From: Acinetobacter variabilis
GTDB taxonomy: Bacteria; Pseudomonadota; Gammaproteobacteria; Pseudomonadales; Moraxellaceae
NCBI RefSeq assembly: GCF_000369625.1
Contig: NZ_KB850113.1
Span: 1,652,356 to 1,716,355, forward strand
Direction: 5' to 3'
DNA: 64,000 bases
In this document: positions 46,299-56,468 of the stretch, piece by piece
Layout of the letters: each line of letters starts with the position of its first letter
Position numbering within the stretch: position 1 is the first letter of the stretch
Position numbers and translations under genes: made by a program
Notes under the pieces: model-generated
Seen by the model: only the letters and a program-made list of their open reading frames with translations
Told to the model about the DNA's origin: nothing
Databases searched by the model: none

Positions 46299-46431
46299 CA
46301 CCTCACCCCGGCCCTCTCCTATAAGGAGAGGGAGATTTCCATTGTGAAAATTGTTATAGGGTAAATCTTAAAGACTTTAACTATCACAATGGTAGTCCCT
46401 TCTCCCTCTGGGAGAAGGTTAGGATGAGGGT
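46299..46431. repeat. Palindromic intergenic repeat (REP/MITE-like)
   Basis: A 130-bp imperfect inverted repeat between ahcY and metF: outer arms CCTCACCCCGGCC and GGTTAGGATGAGG, small hairpins CTCTCC-TATAA-GGAGAG and CTCCC-TCT-GGGAG, and inner arms CCATTGTGA (46339-46347) and TCACAATGG (46384-46392). No ORF. It looks like the short palindromic repeats spread through intergenic regions of Proteobacteria; copies elsewhere cannot be seen here. Confidence 0.75.
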
Positions 46432-46470
46432 AATCTATAAAATACAAGTATTTATAAAAAGGATTTGAAC

Positions 46471-47307
46471 ATGTCTAAACAGATTCCAATTTCTTTTGAG
46501 TTTTTCCCGACCAAAACCGATGCGGGTGCAGAAAAACTTAAAACCGTACATCAAGAACTACAACTGCTGAACCCAGAATTCTTTTCTGTGACGTATGGCG
46601 CGGGTGGTTCAACACGCGAACGTACTTTATCTACGATCAATGACTTTAATGGTAAAGGTACACCCGTTGCCCCTCACCTGTCTTGTATCGGCGATGATAA
46701 AGCGCGTATTGCTGAACTGCTTGATTTGTATAAGGCACAAGGAATTAACCGTATTGTCGCGCTGCGTGGTGACTTGCCATCTGGTCAGGTGGGCCTGGGT
46801 GAATTGCCTTATGCACAGGATCTGGTTCGCTTTATCCGTGAACATTCAGGTGACCACTTCCATATTGAAGTTGCCGCTTATCCTGAAATGCATCCACAAG
46901 CAGACAGCTTTGATAAAGATATTCAGCACTTTGTGGATAAGGTAAATGCAGGTGCCAATGCTGCATTAACGCAATTCTTCTTTAATCCGGATGCTTATTT
47001 CTACTTTGTAGAACGTATCCAGAAAGCTGGAATTGATATTCCAGTAGCGCCAGGTATCATGCCAATTACCAATGCCAGCAACCTGATTCGCTTCGCAGAT
47101 GGTACAGGTGCTGAAATTCCACGCTGGATTCGCAAGCAACTAGCAACTTATGGTGATGACACTGCAAGTATCAAAGCTTTTGGTCATGAAGTTGTGGTGA
47201 AATTCTGTGAACGCCTGATTGCTGGCGGTGCACCAAGCCTGCATTTCTACACCATGAATACCACTGATCCAACCCGTCAACTTGTTAAAGACCTCGGTCT
47301 TGCATAA
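46471..47307 (+). CDS. metF: Methylenetetrahydrofolate reductase
   Basis: MetF makes 5-methyl-tetrahydrofolate for methionine synthesis. The 278-aa protein has the FAD/folate-binding blocks SFEFFPTKTDAG, SVTYGAGGSTRERT and RGDLPSGQ. The start ATG 46471 is preceded by AAAAAGGAT (46456-46464). With ahcY upstream and rsmE 31 bp downstream it likely sits in the same transcript, so the SAH riboswitch may affect methyl-group supply as well as SAH removal. Confidence 0.97.
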   Translation: MSKQIPISFEFFPTKTDAGAEKLKTVHQELQLLNPEFFSVTYGAGGSTRERTLSTINDFNGKGTPVAPHLSCIGDDKARIAELLDLYKAQGINRIVALRGDLPSGQVGLGELPYAQDLVRFIREHSGDHFHIEVAAYPEMHPQADSFDKDIQHFVDKVNAGANAALTQFFFNPDAYFYFVERIQKAGIDIPVAPGIMPITNASNLIRFADGTGAEIPRWIRKQLATYGDDTASIKAFGHEVVVKFCERLIAGGAPSLHFYTMNTTDPTRQLVKDLGLA

Positions 47308-47338
47308 GTAAAATACCTGATTTGAGAGTAAAACTTTA

Positions 47339-48049
47339 ATGCCACGTTTTTTTATTGAAGCTGATTTAGCAGTAGATACCACTGTAGAACTGACTGAAAC
47401 AGTGTTTCATCATTGGGTTAAAGTTTTACGTGCTCAAGTCGGCGAAAAAGCCACCCTGTTCAATGGACAAGGTGGCGAATATGAAGTTGAACTGGTTGAA
47501 GTTTCCAAAAAGTCGGCTGCTGTACAGGTCAATAGTTATAACCCTACTGATCGCACACCAAAATTTAAAGCCTTGCTTGGCCAAGTCATGAGTAAAGGTG
47601 ACCGCATGGATTATGCGATCCAGAAAGCGGTCGAACTGGGTGTATCTGAAATTCAGCTTTTAACCTCTGAACGCTGTGAGATGCGCCTGAAATATGACCG
47701 CGACCAGAAAAAACTGGATCATTGGCAAGGTGTAGCCATTGCCGCTTGTGAACAGTGTGGAATGAACATTGTTCCTAAAATTTTAGCGCCAATGTCACTT
47801 GAAAAATGGCTGGAAACCGATCTTCCTCATACCAAACTGGTGCTAGCGCCAAACAAAGAAGAAATTGATGTTCTGGCGAATGCCACGCTGGATATTGCCT
47901 TGCTGATTGGCCCTGAAGGCGGCTTGAGTGAAGCTGAAATCCTAGCGGCGAATACGCAAGGCTTTGTCAATTGGTGTATTGGTGAACGTGTCCTGCGTAC
48001 CGAAACTGCTCCTGTCGTTGCTCTCTCAATTTTGAATTACACTATTTAA
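47339..48049 (+). CDS. rsmE: 16S rRNA m3U1498 methyltransferase
   Basis: RsmE methylates U1498 of 16S rRNA with SAM. The 236-aa SPOUT-fold protein has an N-terminal PUA-like domain (HHWVKVLRAQVGEKATLFNGQGGEY) and the knot region LIGPEGGLSEAEI and GERVLRTETAPVVALSILNY. Ends close to a short intergenic space. It follows metF at 31 bp, so both may be cotranscribed. Confidence 0.95.
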   Translation: MPRFFIEADLAVDTTVELTETVFHHWVKVLRAQVGEKATLFNGQGGEYEVELVEVSKKSAAVQVNSYNPTDRTPKFKALLGQVMSKGDRMDYAIQKAVELGVSEIQLLTSERCEMRLKYDRDQKKLDHWQGVAIAACEQCGMNIVPKILAPMSLEKWLETDLPHTKLVLAPNKEEIDVLANATLDIALLIGPEGGLSEAEILAANTQGFVNWCIGERVLRTETAPVVALSILNYTI

Positions 48050-48226
48050 GCGGTCAAAATTGTAAAATTTAGTTATTAATTTTATTGATTTTTATTTATA
48101 AGCACTCTACTCTTGAGTCAATAATAATGAAACACATATTGATTGATTTAAGAATCATTCAGGCTTGAATAAAAATTAAAATCTAGGATAAAAACCGTTC
48201 AGGACGAATACAAGGCACTTAATTAT

Positions 48227-51103
48227 ATGATTGATAATCAAGAGGCTTATATCAAAGAGCACTTGCATCGTGCTCAGATTGCGAACACGCTTCGACATAG
48301 CCGATATTTTCTGTTAAGTATCATGATTATTTGCCTCTATATTTTCTGTGTTTATCACATTCAATATAGCTCATCGAATAGTTATTTTAATCTCTGGTTT
48401 ATCCTGACTGAAATTACCGTCAGTATGTGCTGGCTCATCAATACCCTGTATTTTAAGCCTGAACAATATCAACTGAAAAATGCACATTACTGGTTACAGA
48501 TCCAGAGCCTTGCGGTAGGTTGCTGTATCGCTTCCGGTATTTCCCTGATCTATTATTACTTGCCGCAGGCCAATATTAATTTTGATGAAATAGAAGCACT
48601 AACCCTTTCGGCTTTGCTATTAATCGTGACTCAAGCCTTCGGTCTGACTTATTTAACCCAGAAGCTCAGTTACTTTTCACTGGTATTTTTACCTTCATTA
48701 GTACCCTTTTTACTCTTTCAGTTTTTTCATATTTCTGGTGCCAATCCGGTCTTTGGTCTAGCTCTAAATTTTGCAGTTATTGTGATCCTGCTCTGTGCCA
48801 ATAGTACCTATCGTATTCACACACGTACTTCCCGCCTTTATGCAGAAAATGAATTGCTGGTGAATAATGCCGAACAACAGGTCGCCTGGACGAATGAACT
48901 GTGCAAACAGCTACAAACGGAAGTCAATAAATCAAAAGATATCGAACTGGAGCTACAACTCAGCAATCAACTACTAGAGCAGAAAGTTCGTGAACGTACT
49001 TATGATATTGAACAGATTAATATTGATCTGAAAAACCAGCAGCAAAACCTTGAACTGACTCATGAAATCGCCGGTATCCGTCCATGGGACTGGAATATCA
49101 AAGACCGCAGTATTTTGCTGACCAATCATAAAGATGAGAAGGTACAACGGAAATCCAGTGAGCATCATTTGCAGTTACAACATATGATTCATCCCGATGA
49201 TCTGGCTGCATTCAAAAGCAATATGAAACAGCATCTGCGTGGGAAAACTGAGCGCTATGAAGTAACTTACCGGATTCAGCAAGCGCCGGGAGTCTGGAGC
49301 TGGGTACATGATGTAGGCCGGGTGATCAGTCGCGATCCCGAAACTCACCGTCCTTTACGCATGGTTGGAATTTTACGAGATATTCAACAGGAACGTAGTT
49401 CTCAAGAACGCTTGAAACTGGCAGCAAGTGTAATTGAGCAGGCGGCTGAAGGAATCTTCATTTTAAATGATGAATTACGTTATATCGAAGTGAATCCTTA
49501 TTTCGAGAATTTGTCCGGTTTTGAACGTAATGACATCTTGGGTAAATATCTGTTTGATATCACTGCAAGCCATAAGTCACAGCAACGCAGCATTCATTCT
49601 AATATCATCAAGCAAGTCGTGAAAATCGGTTCCTTTGATGGCGAACTGAGTGAAAAATTCCTATCTGGCAAAGAGATGCCACTCTGGTTACATATCAATG
49701 CAATTACCGATGATGAAGGCCGTATCACTCACTATATCGGCATTGTCTCTGATCTGACTGAGCGTAAATTACAGGAACAGCGCCTGTCTTATCTGGAAAA
49801 TTACGACACACTGACTGATTTACCGAACCGTTTTTACTATAACTACCAGCTGCATCAGTATCTGATGACGCAAAAAGATTCCATCAAGAAAATGGCGGTG
49901 ATTCGACTCAATATCGATCGTTTCCGTCCATTGAATGAATACTTGTCTAATAATGGTGGTGATGAGCTGTTGCGTCAGGTGGCACAGCGCTTACGTCTGA
50001 CCAATGCTGAAGCCCTGTTTGTAGCCCATCTAAATGGTGATGACTTTGCGATTTTGTATGAAATCTCGCATATTCGCCCGTCTGTACAGGAACATTGTCA
50101 ACGAATTGCTGAAGCTTTCCAAGCTCCTTTCCATATTTTTGGCCAAGATTATGTGATTACCCTGTCGATGGGTGTGGCTTTCTATCCGGACCATGGCCGT
50201 CAGCTAGATTATTTGAATAACTGTGTTGAACAGGCGCTGAGTGAAGCCAAAAATCTTGGTGGGAATACTATCCATTTCTACTCTAATGAAAATACGGCTT
50301 TGCTAGAGCAAGGAATTTTCATTGAACGTGATCTGCGTAAAGCTATTCAGAATGGCGAACTAGTAGTCTACTATCAGCCGAAAATTAATTTCAATGACCA
50401 GCATATTTATGGCTTTGAAGCTTTAGTACGCTGGAAACATCCAGAGAAAGGTATTATTCCACCTGGTCTGTTTGTTCCTTTAGCGGAACAGACCAGCCTG
50501 ATTTCCGAGATCGGCCGTTTGGTGATTCAGCAAACTGCCAGACAGATTCGTGAATGGAATGATCTTGGCTTTCATAATATCTGTGTCTCTGTGAATATCG
50601 TGGCGCAGCAACTGCGTCGTGGTCAGTTACTCGATGATCTGGATCAGGCCATTAGCGAAAACCAGATTTCTGGCACTAGTCTGGAACTAGAAATTACTGA
50701 ATCTTCACTGATTGAAAACTCTGAATCTGTCAAAAATCTGCTGAACCAGATCAAGCAGCGCCAGATTAATATCTCGCTGGATGATTTTGGAACCGGTTAT
50801 TCTTCTTTATCCTATCTTGCCGATTTTCCTATTGATATTCTCAAAATTGACCGCAGTTTTGTCTCTAAAATTGGGGAACATAAACAGGAAGCAATTGTCA
50901 GCGCCATGGTCGCGATGGGCAAAGCCATGGGCATGACTGTCGTCGCTGAAGGTATTGAAACTGAAGAACAGCTGCAATATCTACGTGATTTAGATTGTGA
51001 TATTGCCCAAGGCTACTTCTTCTCCAAGCCATTGCCTGAACTGGAAGCAACTGCGTATTTAGAACAGAATCGCGTCGCTGAAACTTATATATATCAAGTC
51101 TAA
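48227..51103 (+). CDS. Membrane PAS-GGDEF-EAL protein, probable c-di-GMP phosphodiesterase
   Basis: A 958-aa signalling protein. Residues 1-200 hold about six membrane helices; a coiled coil (about 215-280) follows, then two PAS-type domains (about 280-390 and 395-510) and GGDEF then EAL domains. The GGDEF motif is NGDDF (residues 603-607), so cyclase activity is doubtful. The EAL domain has its key residues: EALVRW (731-736), ELEITESSLIE, DDFGTGYSSLSYL, KIDRSF, AEGIETEEQ. It is probably a phosphodiesterase whose GGDEF part may bind GTP. A single gene with no partner. Confidence 0.9.
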   Translation: MIDNQEAYIKEHLHRAQIANTLRHSRYFLLSIMIICLYIFCVYHIQYSSSNSYFNLWFILTEITVSMCWLINTLYFKPEQYQLKNAHYWLQIQSLAVGCCIASGISLIYYYLPQANINFDEIEALTLSALLLIVTQAFGLTYLTQKLSYFSLVFLPSLVPFLLFQFFHISGANPVFGLALNFAVIVILLCANSTYRIHTRTSRLYAENELLVNNAEQQVAWTNELCKQLQTEVNKSKDIELELQLSNQLLEQKVRERTYDIEQINIDLKNQQQNLELTHEIAGIRPWDWNIKDRSILLTNHKDEKVQRKSSEHHLQLQHMIHPDDLAAFKSNMKQHLRGKTERYEVTYRIQQAPGVWSWVHDVGRVISRDPETHRPLRMVGILRDIQQERSSQERLKLAASVIEQAAEGIFILNDELRYIEVNPYFENLSGFERNDILGKYLFDITASHKSQQRSIHSNIIKQVVKIGSFDGELSEKFLSGKEMPLWLHINAITDDEGRITHYIGIVSDLTERKLQEQRLSYLENYDTLTDLPNRFYYNYQLHQYLMTQKDSIKKMAVIRLNIDRFRPLNEYLSNNGGDELLRQVAQRLRLTNAEALFVAHLNGDDFAILYEISHIRPSVQEHCQRIAEAFQAPFHIFGQDYVITLSMGVAFYPDHGRQLDYLNNCVEQALSEAKNLGGNTIHFYSNENTALLEQGIFIERDLRKAIQNGELVVYYQPKINFNDQHIYGFEALVRWKHPEKGIIPPGLFVPLAEQTSLISEIGRLVIQQTARQIREWNDLGFHNICVSVNIVAQQLRRGQLLDDLDQAISENQISGTSLELEITESSLIENSESVKNLLNQIKQRQINISLDDFGTGYSSLSYLADFPIDILKIDRSFVSKIGEHKQEAIVSAMVAMGKAMGMTVVAEGIETEEQLQYLRDLDCDIAQGYFFSKPLPELEATAYLEQNRVAETYIYQV

Positions 51104-51244
51104 GTCTATATCTACCTCGAATAATATTGTCGCAAAAATGGTCGACTTTGACTGGGCTAAGTGCTTAACAAATGTTATATTCAGAGCCATAAATGCAATT
51201 TTTTACCCGCTTTCTGGGTAATCTTTACAACGATAGAGATACAG

Positions 51245-53524
51245 ATGGACGAACAATCTTTAAAGCAGCAGGCTCTTTACTATCACGAATTCCCTACTCC
51301 AGGAAAAATCAGCGTTACACCAAGCAAACAATTGGTCAACCAACGTGACTTAGCCCTTGCTTACTCGCCTGGCGTTGCCGCACCATGTCTTGAGATTGAA
51401 CGCGATCCTTCAACAGCTGCACTTTATACCGCACGCGGTAACCTGGTTGCAGTGGTCAGTAACGGTACAGCAGTTCTTGGTTTGGGTAATATTGGCCCAC
51501 TGGCGTCTAAACCAGTCATGGAAGGTAAAGGCGTACTGTTCAAAAAATTTGCGGGTGTTGATGTATTCGATATCGAAATTGCTGAAAATGATCCAGACAA
51601 GATTGTTGATATTGTCGCTTCTCTAGAGCCCACTTTTGGCGGGATCAACCTGGAAGACATTAAGGCTCCAGAATGTTTCTATATTGAACAGAAACTTCGT
51701 GAACGCATGAAAATTCCTGTGTTCCACGATGACCAGCATGGTACTTCAATCATTGTAGGTTCTGCTCTTCTGAATGCATTGCAATTAAATGGCAAAAAAA
51801 TTGATGAAATCAAGATCATTGCTTCAGGTGCCGGCGCTGCTGCCCTGTCTTGCTTGAACTTGCTTTGTGCCCTTGGCGCGAAAAAAGAAAATATCATCGT
51901 TGCTGACTCACGTGGTCTATTAACAACTAAACGTGAAGGTCTGGACGAATCTAAAAAAGCATATGTACAAGACATTGATGCCTCTCAGATCGGTGACGTG
52001 ATTGCAGGTGCAGATATGTTCTTGGGTCTTTCTGCAGCCGGTATTCTCACCAAAGAAATGGTGAAACTGATGGCCAAAGATCCAATTATCTTTGCCTTGG
52101 CGAACCCGGATCCAGAAATTCTGCCTGAACATGCACACGAAATTCGTGATGACGTCATCATGGCGACTGGCCGTTCTGACTATCCGAACCAGGTAAACAA
52201 TGCACTGTGCTTCCCTTACATCTTCCGCGGTGCATTAGACGTTGGTGCCACCACCATTAATGAAGAAATGAAAATTGCCTGCGTACACGCGATTGCACGT
52301 ATGGCACACGTAGAAGCAGATGCTGCATCTTATGGCGAAAAATCAGCTTCTTTCGGCCGTGATTACCTGATTCCTGGTCCACTGGATCAACGCCTGATTC
52401 TGGAAATTGCGCCTGCAGTTGCTCAAGCTGCAATGGATTCTGGCGTGGCAACTCGTCCAATTCAGGATTTCTCGGCATATCGTCAACGTCTGTCTGAGTT
52501 TGTTTACAACTCAGCCTTCATGATGAAACCAATCTTTGCACAAGCTAAAACAGATCCTAAACGTATCGCTTATGCAGAAGGTGAAGACCTGCGTGTACTT
52601 CGTGCTGCACAAATTGCAGTGGATGAAGGCTTGGCAAAACCGATTCTGGTAGGTCGTCCAGCAGTCATCGAAGCCAATATCAAGAAATTGGGCTTACGTC
52701 TTGAAGATGGTGTCAACATCACCATCGTGGATCAGGAAAAGAACCCAGATTACGAAAAATTTGCAGACGACTATTACAACCTGATGCAACGCAAAGGTGT
52801 AACGCCTGAATATGCACACCGTGAAGCGCGTCGCCGTTCTACCCTGATCGCTGCGATGCTGGTTCGTCATGGCATGGCGGACGGTATGTTATGTGGTACT
52901 TACTCAAGCTATGACATCCATCTGGACTTTGTCAGCAATGTCATCGGCAAACAGGATGGCCATAATACCTTCTTCACCTTAAACGCATTAATGCTTGAAG
53001 AGCGCAACCTGTTTATCGCGGATACCTACATCAACCGTAATCCAACGGCTGAACAGCTTGCTGAGATGACGATTCTGGCTGCTGAAGAAGTACGTCGTTT
53101 CGGTATTACTCCACGTGTTGCCCTACTTTCTCACTCTAGCTTCGGTTCAGACCAGCACGATGCCAGCGCACAAAAAATGCGCCGTGTATATGAAATCCTT
53201 TCTGAAACTGCACCTGAGCTTGAAGTTGAAGGTGAAATGCATGGTGATGCAGCACTGGACGAAAATATCCGTCAGTTTGCATTCCCGAACTCTCGTTTCA
53301 AAGGTTCTGCAAACTTGCTGATCATGCCAAATCTGGATGCAGCCAATATTTCGTTTAACCTGTTAAAAGCAACTTCAGGTAATAACGTGACCATTGGTCC
53401 TATCCTGCTTGGTGCTGCGAAACCTGTTCATATCCTGACACCAACTGCAACGACTCGTCGCGTAGTGAATATGACAGCGTTAACTGTTGCTGAAATTCAG
53501 GAAGCAGAAAAAAACGCGCTTTAA
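51245..53524 (+). CDS. maeB: NADP-dependent malic enzyme with phosphotransacetylase-like domain
   Basis: MaeB converts malate to pyruvate with NADP+. The 759-aa protein has the malic enzyme half (residues about 15-430; [42 protein letters not shown]) and a C-terminal PTA-like half (about 435-759, starting [23 protein letters not shown]), which senses acetyl-CoA. The start MDEQSLKQQ at 51245 fits the family; upstream codons to 51161 are not similar. A terminator hairpin follows directly and overlaps the cca ribosome binding site. Confidence 0.97.
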   Translation: MDEQSLKQQALYYHEFPTPGKISVTPSKQLVNQRDLALAYSPGVAAPCLEIERDPSTAALYTARGNLVAVVSNGTAVLGLGNIGPLASKPVMEGKGVLFKKFAGVDVFDIEIAENDPDKIVDIVASLEPTFGGINLEDIKAPECFYIEQKLRERMKIPVFHDDQHGTSIIVGSALLNALQLNGKKIDEIKIIASGAGAAALSCLNLLCALGAKKENIIVADSRGLLTTKREGLDESKKAYVQDIDASQIGDVIAGADMFLGLSAAGILTKEMVKLMAKDPIIFALANPDPEILPEHAHEIRDDVIMATGRSDYPNQVNNALCFPYIFRGALDVGATTINEEMKIACVHAIARMAHVEADAASYGEKSASFGRDYLIPGPLDQRLILEIAPAVAQAAMDSGVATRPIQDFSAYRQRLSEFVYNSAFMMKPIFAQAKTDPKRIAYAEGEDLRVLRAAQIAVDEGLAKPILVGRPAVIEANIKKLGLRLEDGVNITIVDQEKNPDYEKFADDYYNLMQRKGVTPEYAHREARRRSTLIAAMLVRHGMADGMLCGTYSSYDIHLDFVSNVIGKQDGHNTFFTLNALMLEERNLFIADTYINRNPTAEQLAEMTILAAEEVRRFGITPRVALLSHSSFGSDQHDASAQKMRRVYEILSETAPELEVEGEMHGDAALDENIRQFAFPNSRFKGSANLLIMPNLDAANISFNLLKATSGNNVTIGPILLGAAKPVHILTPTATTRRVVNMTALTVAEIQEAEKNAL

Positions 53525-53559
53525 GGAATGTACGCATCAGCGTAACTTCTTGACTTGAG

Positions 53560-53606
53560 AAAACCTCTATTCTGTAGCATGATGCTTGTAAGAATAGAGG
53601 TTTTTT
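53560..53606 (+). terminator. Hairpin that ends maeB and covers the cca ribosome binding site
   Basis: Arms AAAACCTCTATTCT (53560-53573) and AGAATAGAGGTTTT (53591-53604) around a 17-base loop, followed by a T run. AGAGG at 53596-53600 is the ribosome binding site of cca, seven bases before its ATG at 53608, so it is paired in the hairpin. Confidence 0.85.
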
Positions 53607-53607
53607 C

Positions 53608-54840
53608 ATGCAAGTTTATTTAGTAGGCGGTGCAGTTCGGGATCATTTACTTGGACACCCCTATCACGAAAAAGATTATGTGGTTGTCGGCGCGACGCCG
53701 GAACAATTGCTTGCTAAAGGTTTTCAACCTGTTGGCAAGGACTTCCCTGTTTTTCTTCATCCTGAAACCAAAGACGAATATGCTCTGGCACGTACCGAAC
53801 GCAAGTCTGGCTATGGTTATCATGGTTTCGAATTTTATACCGATATCAATGTCACCTTGGAAGAGGATCTGATCCGCCGTGACCTGACCATCAACGCCAT
53901 GGCCATGGATGATTCAGGTAAGATTTATGATCCTTATGGCGGTCAAAAAGATCTGGCTGATCGTGTACTGCGTCATGTATCAGAAGCTTTTGTCGAAGAT
54001 CCTTTACGTGTTTTAAGGATTGCCCGCTTTGCTGCGCGTTATCAACATCAGGGTTTTAGCATTGCAGAAGAAACGTTGGTGCTGATGAAGCAGCTGGCGG
54101 AATCGGGCGAGCTTAATGCATTGACACCTGAGCGGGTCTGGAAAGAAACCACACGCGCACTGATGGAACAAGATGCAGATGTGTATTTTGAAGTATTACG
54201 TAGTTGTGGTGCTTTAAAAGTGCTGTTCCCGGAACTGGATGCCTTATATGGCATTCCGCAACGTCCTGAATATCATCCGGAAATTGACTGTGGTATTCAT
54301 ACCATGATGTCTTTACAGCAAGCCTGCCGCCAAAATTATACTCTGGATGTTCGTTTTGCAGTTCTGGTTCATGACTTGGGTAAGGCATTAACCCCTGTTG
54401 AAGAATTGCCACGCCATATCATGCATGAAGAACGTGGGATCAAACCGGTAAATGAGCTATGTGAACGTTTAAGAGTTCCAACTCATACCAAACAGCTGGC
54501 ATTGGCAGTTTGTAAAGAACACTTAAAATGTCACCAGGCTTTTAACTTAAAACCTGGCACTTTATGGCGTTTATTACAGCGTCTAGATGTTTTACGTCGT
54601 CCTGAACGTGTTGAAGCGTTTGTACAGGCTTGTGAATGTGACTCCCGTGGACGTTTGGGTCTAGAAAATCGTGCTTATCCTCAGGCTCAATATGTGCTGG
54701 ATGCCATGCAGGTCGTACGTAGCATTAAAGCACAAGACTTGCCACCAGAATTTCAAGGTCCGGATATTGGTGAAATGCTAATTGAACGACGGATTGCGGC
54801 TTTAGCAGAACTGAAAGAACAGCATAGTGCCATACTTTAA
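53608..54840 (+). CDS. cca: Multifunctional CCA-adding tRNA nucleotidyltransferase
   Basis: Cca adds and repairs the 3' CCA end of tRNAs. The 410-aa protein has the class II head (VYLVGGAVRDHLLG, VGKDFPVFL, EEDLIRRDLTINAMA), the neck, and a C-terminal HD domain (AVLVHDLGKALTP, FVQACECDSRGRLG) that gives phosphatase/phosphodiesterase activity as in E. coli. The ATG at 53608 and MQVYLVGGAVRD match the family start. The ribosome binding site is in the 3' arm of the preceding hairpin (53560-53604). A small terminator follows. Confidence 0.96.
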   Translation: MQVYLVGGAVRDHLLGHPYHEKDYVVVGATPEQLLAKGFQPVGKDFPVFLHPETKDEYALARTERKSGYGYHGFEFYTDINVTLEEDLIRRDLTINAMAMDDSGKIYDPYGGQKDLADRVLRHVSEAFVEDPLRVLRIARFAARYQHQGFSIAEETLVLMKQLAESGELNALTPERVWKETTRALMEQDADVYFEVLRSCGALKVLFPELDALYGIPQRPEYHPEIDCGIHTMMSLQQACRQNYTLDVRFAVLVHDLGKALTPVEELPRHIMHEERGIKPVNELCERLRVPTHTKQLALAVCKEHLKCHQAFNLKPGTLWRLLQRLDVLRRPERVEAFVQACECDSRGRLGLENRAYPQAQYVLDAMQVVRSIKAQDLPPEFQGPDIGEMLIERRIAALAELKEQHSAIL

Positions 54841-54845
54841 ACATT

Positions 54846-54868
54846 AGGCTCCTTCAAGGGGCCTTTTT
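54846..54868 (+). terminator. Terminator of cca
   Basis: Hairpin AGGCTCC-TTCA-AGGGGCCT, imperfect, followed by TTTTTAT, 5 bp after the stop. Confidence 0.75.
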
Positions 54869-55007
54869 ATTTAATATCTGAAATCTCATTCATCTCGATT
54901 TTCTATATAGATAGCAATAATTCTTTGAAGCTACTGTGCACTTGCAACACTTCAGCAAAGTAAATATTGATTATGATTGATATTATTTTTAGCTAAGATT
55001 ATGTCTA

Positions 55008-55448
55008 ATGACTTATCTCATCCGTCAACTGGATCTTGAAAAAGACCTGTATGACGTTCATCAACTCACGATTCAGCTTGGCTATCCCTCTACGCTGAAA
55101 AATATCAAACAGCGTTGGGAACGGATTCATCAAGACAGTCATTATCAGACACTAATTATTGAACAGGATTCACATGTGATCGGCTATGCCGGTTTTATTC
55201 AGGAATACACCTGGGAATTTGACGGTGGATATTTAAGGATTCAGGCTTTTGTAATTGATCAGGCCTATCGTGGAAAAGGTATAGGCAAGCAATTAATGGC
55301 TGCTATTGAACAGATTGCAAAAGAGCAAGGCTTCAAGATGATTCAGCTCAACAGCGGAAATCGCGAAGAACGCTATCCTGCGCATGCCTTTTATCAAGGA
55401 CTGGGATTTGACAGTTACAGTATTGGATTTCGCAAGCATCTGGAATGA
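55008..55448 (+). CDS. GNAT family acetyltransferase
   Basis: A 146-aa GNAT acetyltransferase. Motif A with the acetyl-CoA loop is visible as AFVIDQAYRGKGIGKQLMAAIEQIAKEQG, and the motif B end as YPAHAFYQGLGFDSYSIGFRKHL. Full-length and complete; substrate unknown. Codon use is typical. Single gene, converging with epmA. Confidence 0.9.
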   Translation: MTYLIRQLDLEKDLYDVHQLTIQLGYPSTLKNIKQRWERIHQDSHYQTLIIEQDSHVIGYAGFIQEYTWEFDGGYLRIQAFVIDQAYRGKGIGKQLMAAIEQIAKEQGFKMIQLNSGNREERYPAHAFYQGLGFDSYSIGFRKHLE

Positions 55449-55487
55449 TCAGCCAGTCATAACCAGCTGATCAATCGTGAATTTAAT

Positions 55488-56468
55488 TTATGAAATTTCA
55501 GCCGGGAAAGTAATCACTTTTTCCAATTTCATCTGATTGGTTGCAATCATCAGCAAGCGATCAAGACCTAGGGCAATACCTGAACATTCTGGCATTTGTG
55601 GCAATGCCGCCAGCAAATACTCATCAATCGGCATGACATGCAAGCCAAGCGCTGCCCGTTCTGCATTATCTGCTTCAAAGCGGGAACGTAAAACTTTAGC
55701 ATCAACCAGCTCATCATAAGCATTAGCCAGTTCCAGCCCTTCGATATACAGCTCGAAACGTGCCGCAACCAGCTCTCCATCTTCATCGATTCTGGTTTTA
55801 GCCAATGATGCCAGTTCCGGTGGAAAATCTGTCAGAAATACAGCCGTATCGAACCCCAGGCTTGGCTCGACCATATGCGAAAATAACAGGTCGATATACC
55901 CTAAACGGTCATCACCCAAGTCCAGATTGAGACCTACCCGGCGACAGCAATCTTTGAGTTGCTGCAAAGTGGCCTGTAAAGGATTGAGATCCAGGCGATC
56001 CATAAAGGCATGTTTATAGCTGAGCACAGTGGGACGGATTTCCCCAAAACGTGCCTTAAGTGTCACATTTAACAGATCCGTCACTTCAAACATCAGATCT
56101 TTCAGACTAAAGCCTGGTCGATACCATTCCAGCATACTGAATTCACTGTTGTGCTTGCGGCCGTGTTCATCATCCCGAAACACCTTACAGATCTGGTAAA
56201 TCGGTCCACTACCACTCGCCAATAAACGTTTCATGGCAAATTCAGGTGAGGTCTGTAGATAATGTGTGCCGAGCTTACCCATGACATGACGCTGGGCCTG
56301 AATCGAAGCCAGATGCACATCGGTCACACCAGCCTGAGATAAAATCGGTGTTTCCACTTCCAGCACTTCACGTTCAGCAAAAAACTGACGAAGCTGGGCA
56401 TACATGTTGGCACGTGCTTTAATGGCTTTTAAGTCGCAGGTCGGTTGATAAGATACAATCTGACTCAT
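55488..56468 (-). CDS. epmA: Elongation factor P lysine lysyltransferase EpmA
   Basis: EpmA (GenX/PoxA) adds (R)-beta-lysine to EF-P Lys34 and is like the catalytic core of class II lysyl-tRNA synthetase without the anticodon domain. The 326-aa product has motif 2 (ICKVFRDDEHGRKHNSEFSMLEWYR) and motif 3 (SGIALGLDRLLMIA). The start MSQIVSYQP at 56466-56468 overlaps the pdxB stop (ATGA), so translation is coupled. EpmB, the lysine aminomutase, is not in this window. Confidence 0.95.
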   Translation of the reverse strand: MSQIVSYQPTCDLKAIKARANMYAQLRQFFAEREVLEVETPILSQAGVTDVHLASIQAQRHVMGKLGTHYLQTSPEFAMKRLLASGSGPIYQICKVFRDDEHGRKHNSEFSMLEWYRPGFSLKDLMFEVTDLLNVTLKARFGEIRPTVLSYKHAFMDRLDLNPLQATLQQLKDCCRRVGLNLDLGDDRLGYIDLLFSHMVEPSLGFDTAVFLTDFPPELASLAKTRIDEDGELVAARFELYIEGLELANAYDELVDAKVLRSRFEADNAERAALGLHVMPIDEYLLAALPQMPECSGIALGLDRLLMIATNQMKLEKVITFPAEIS

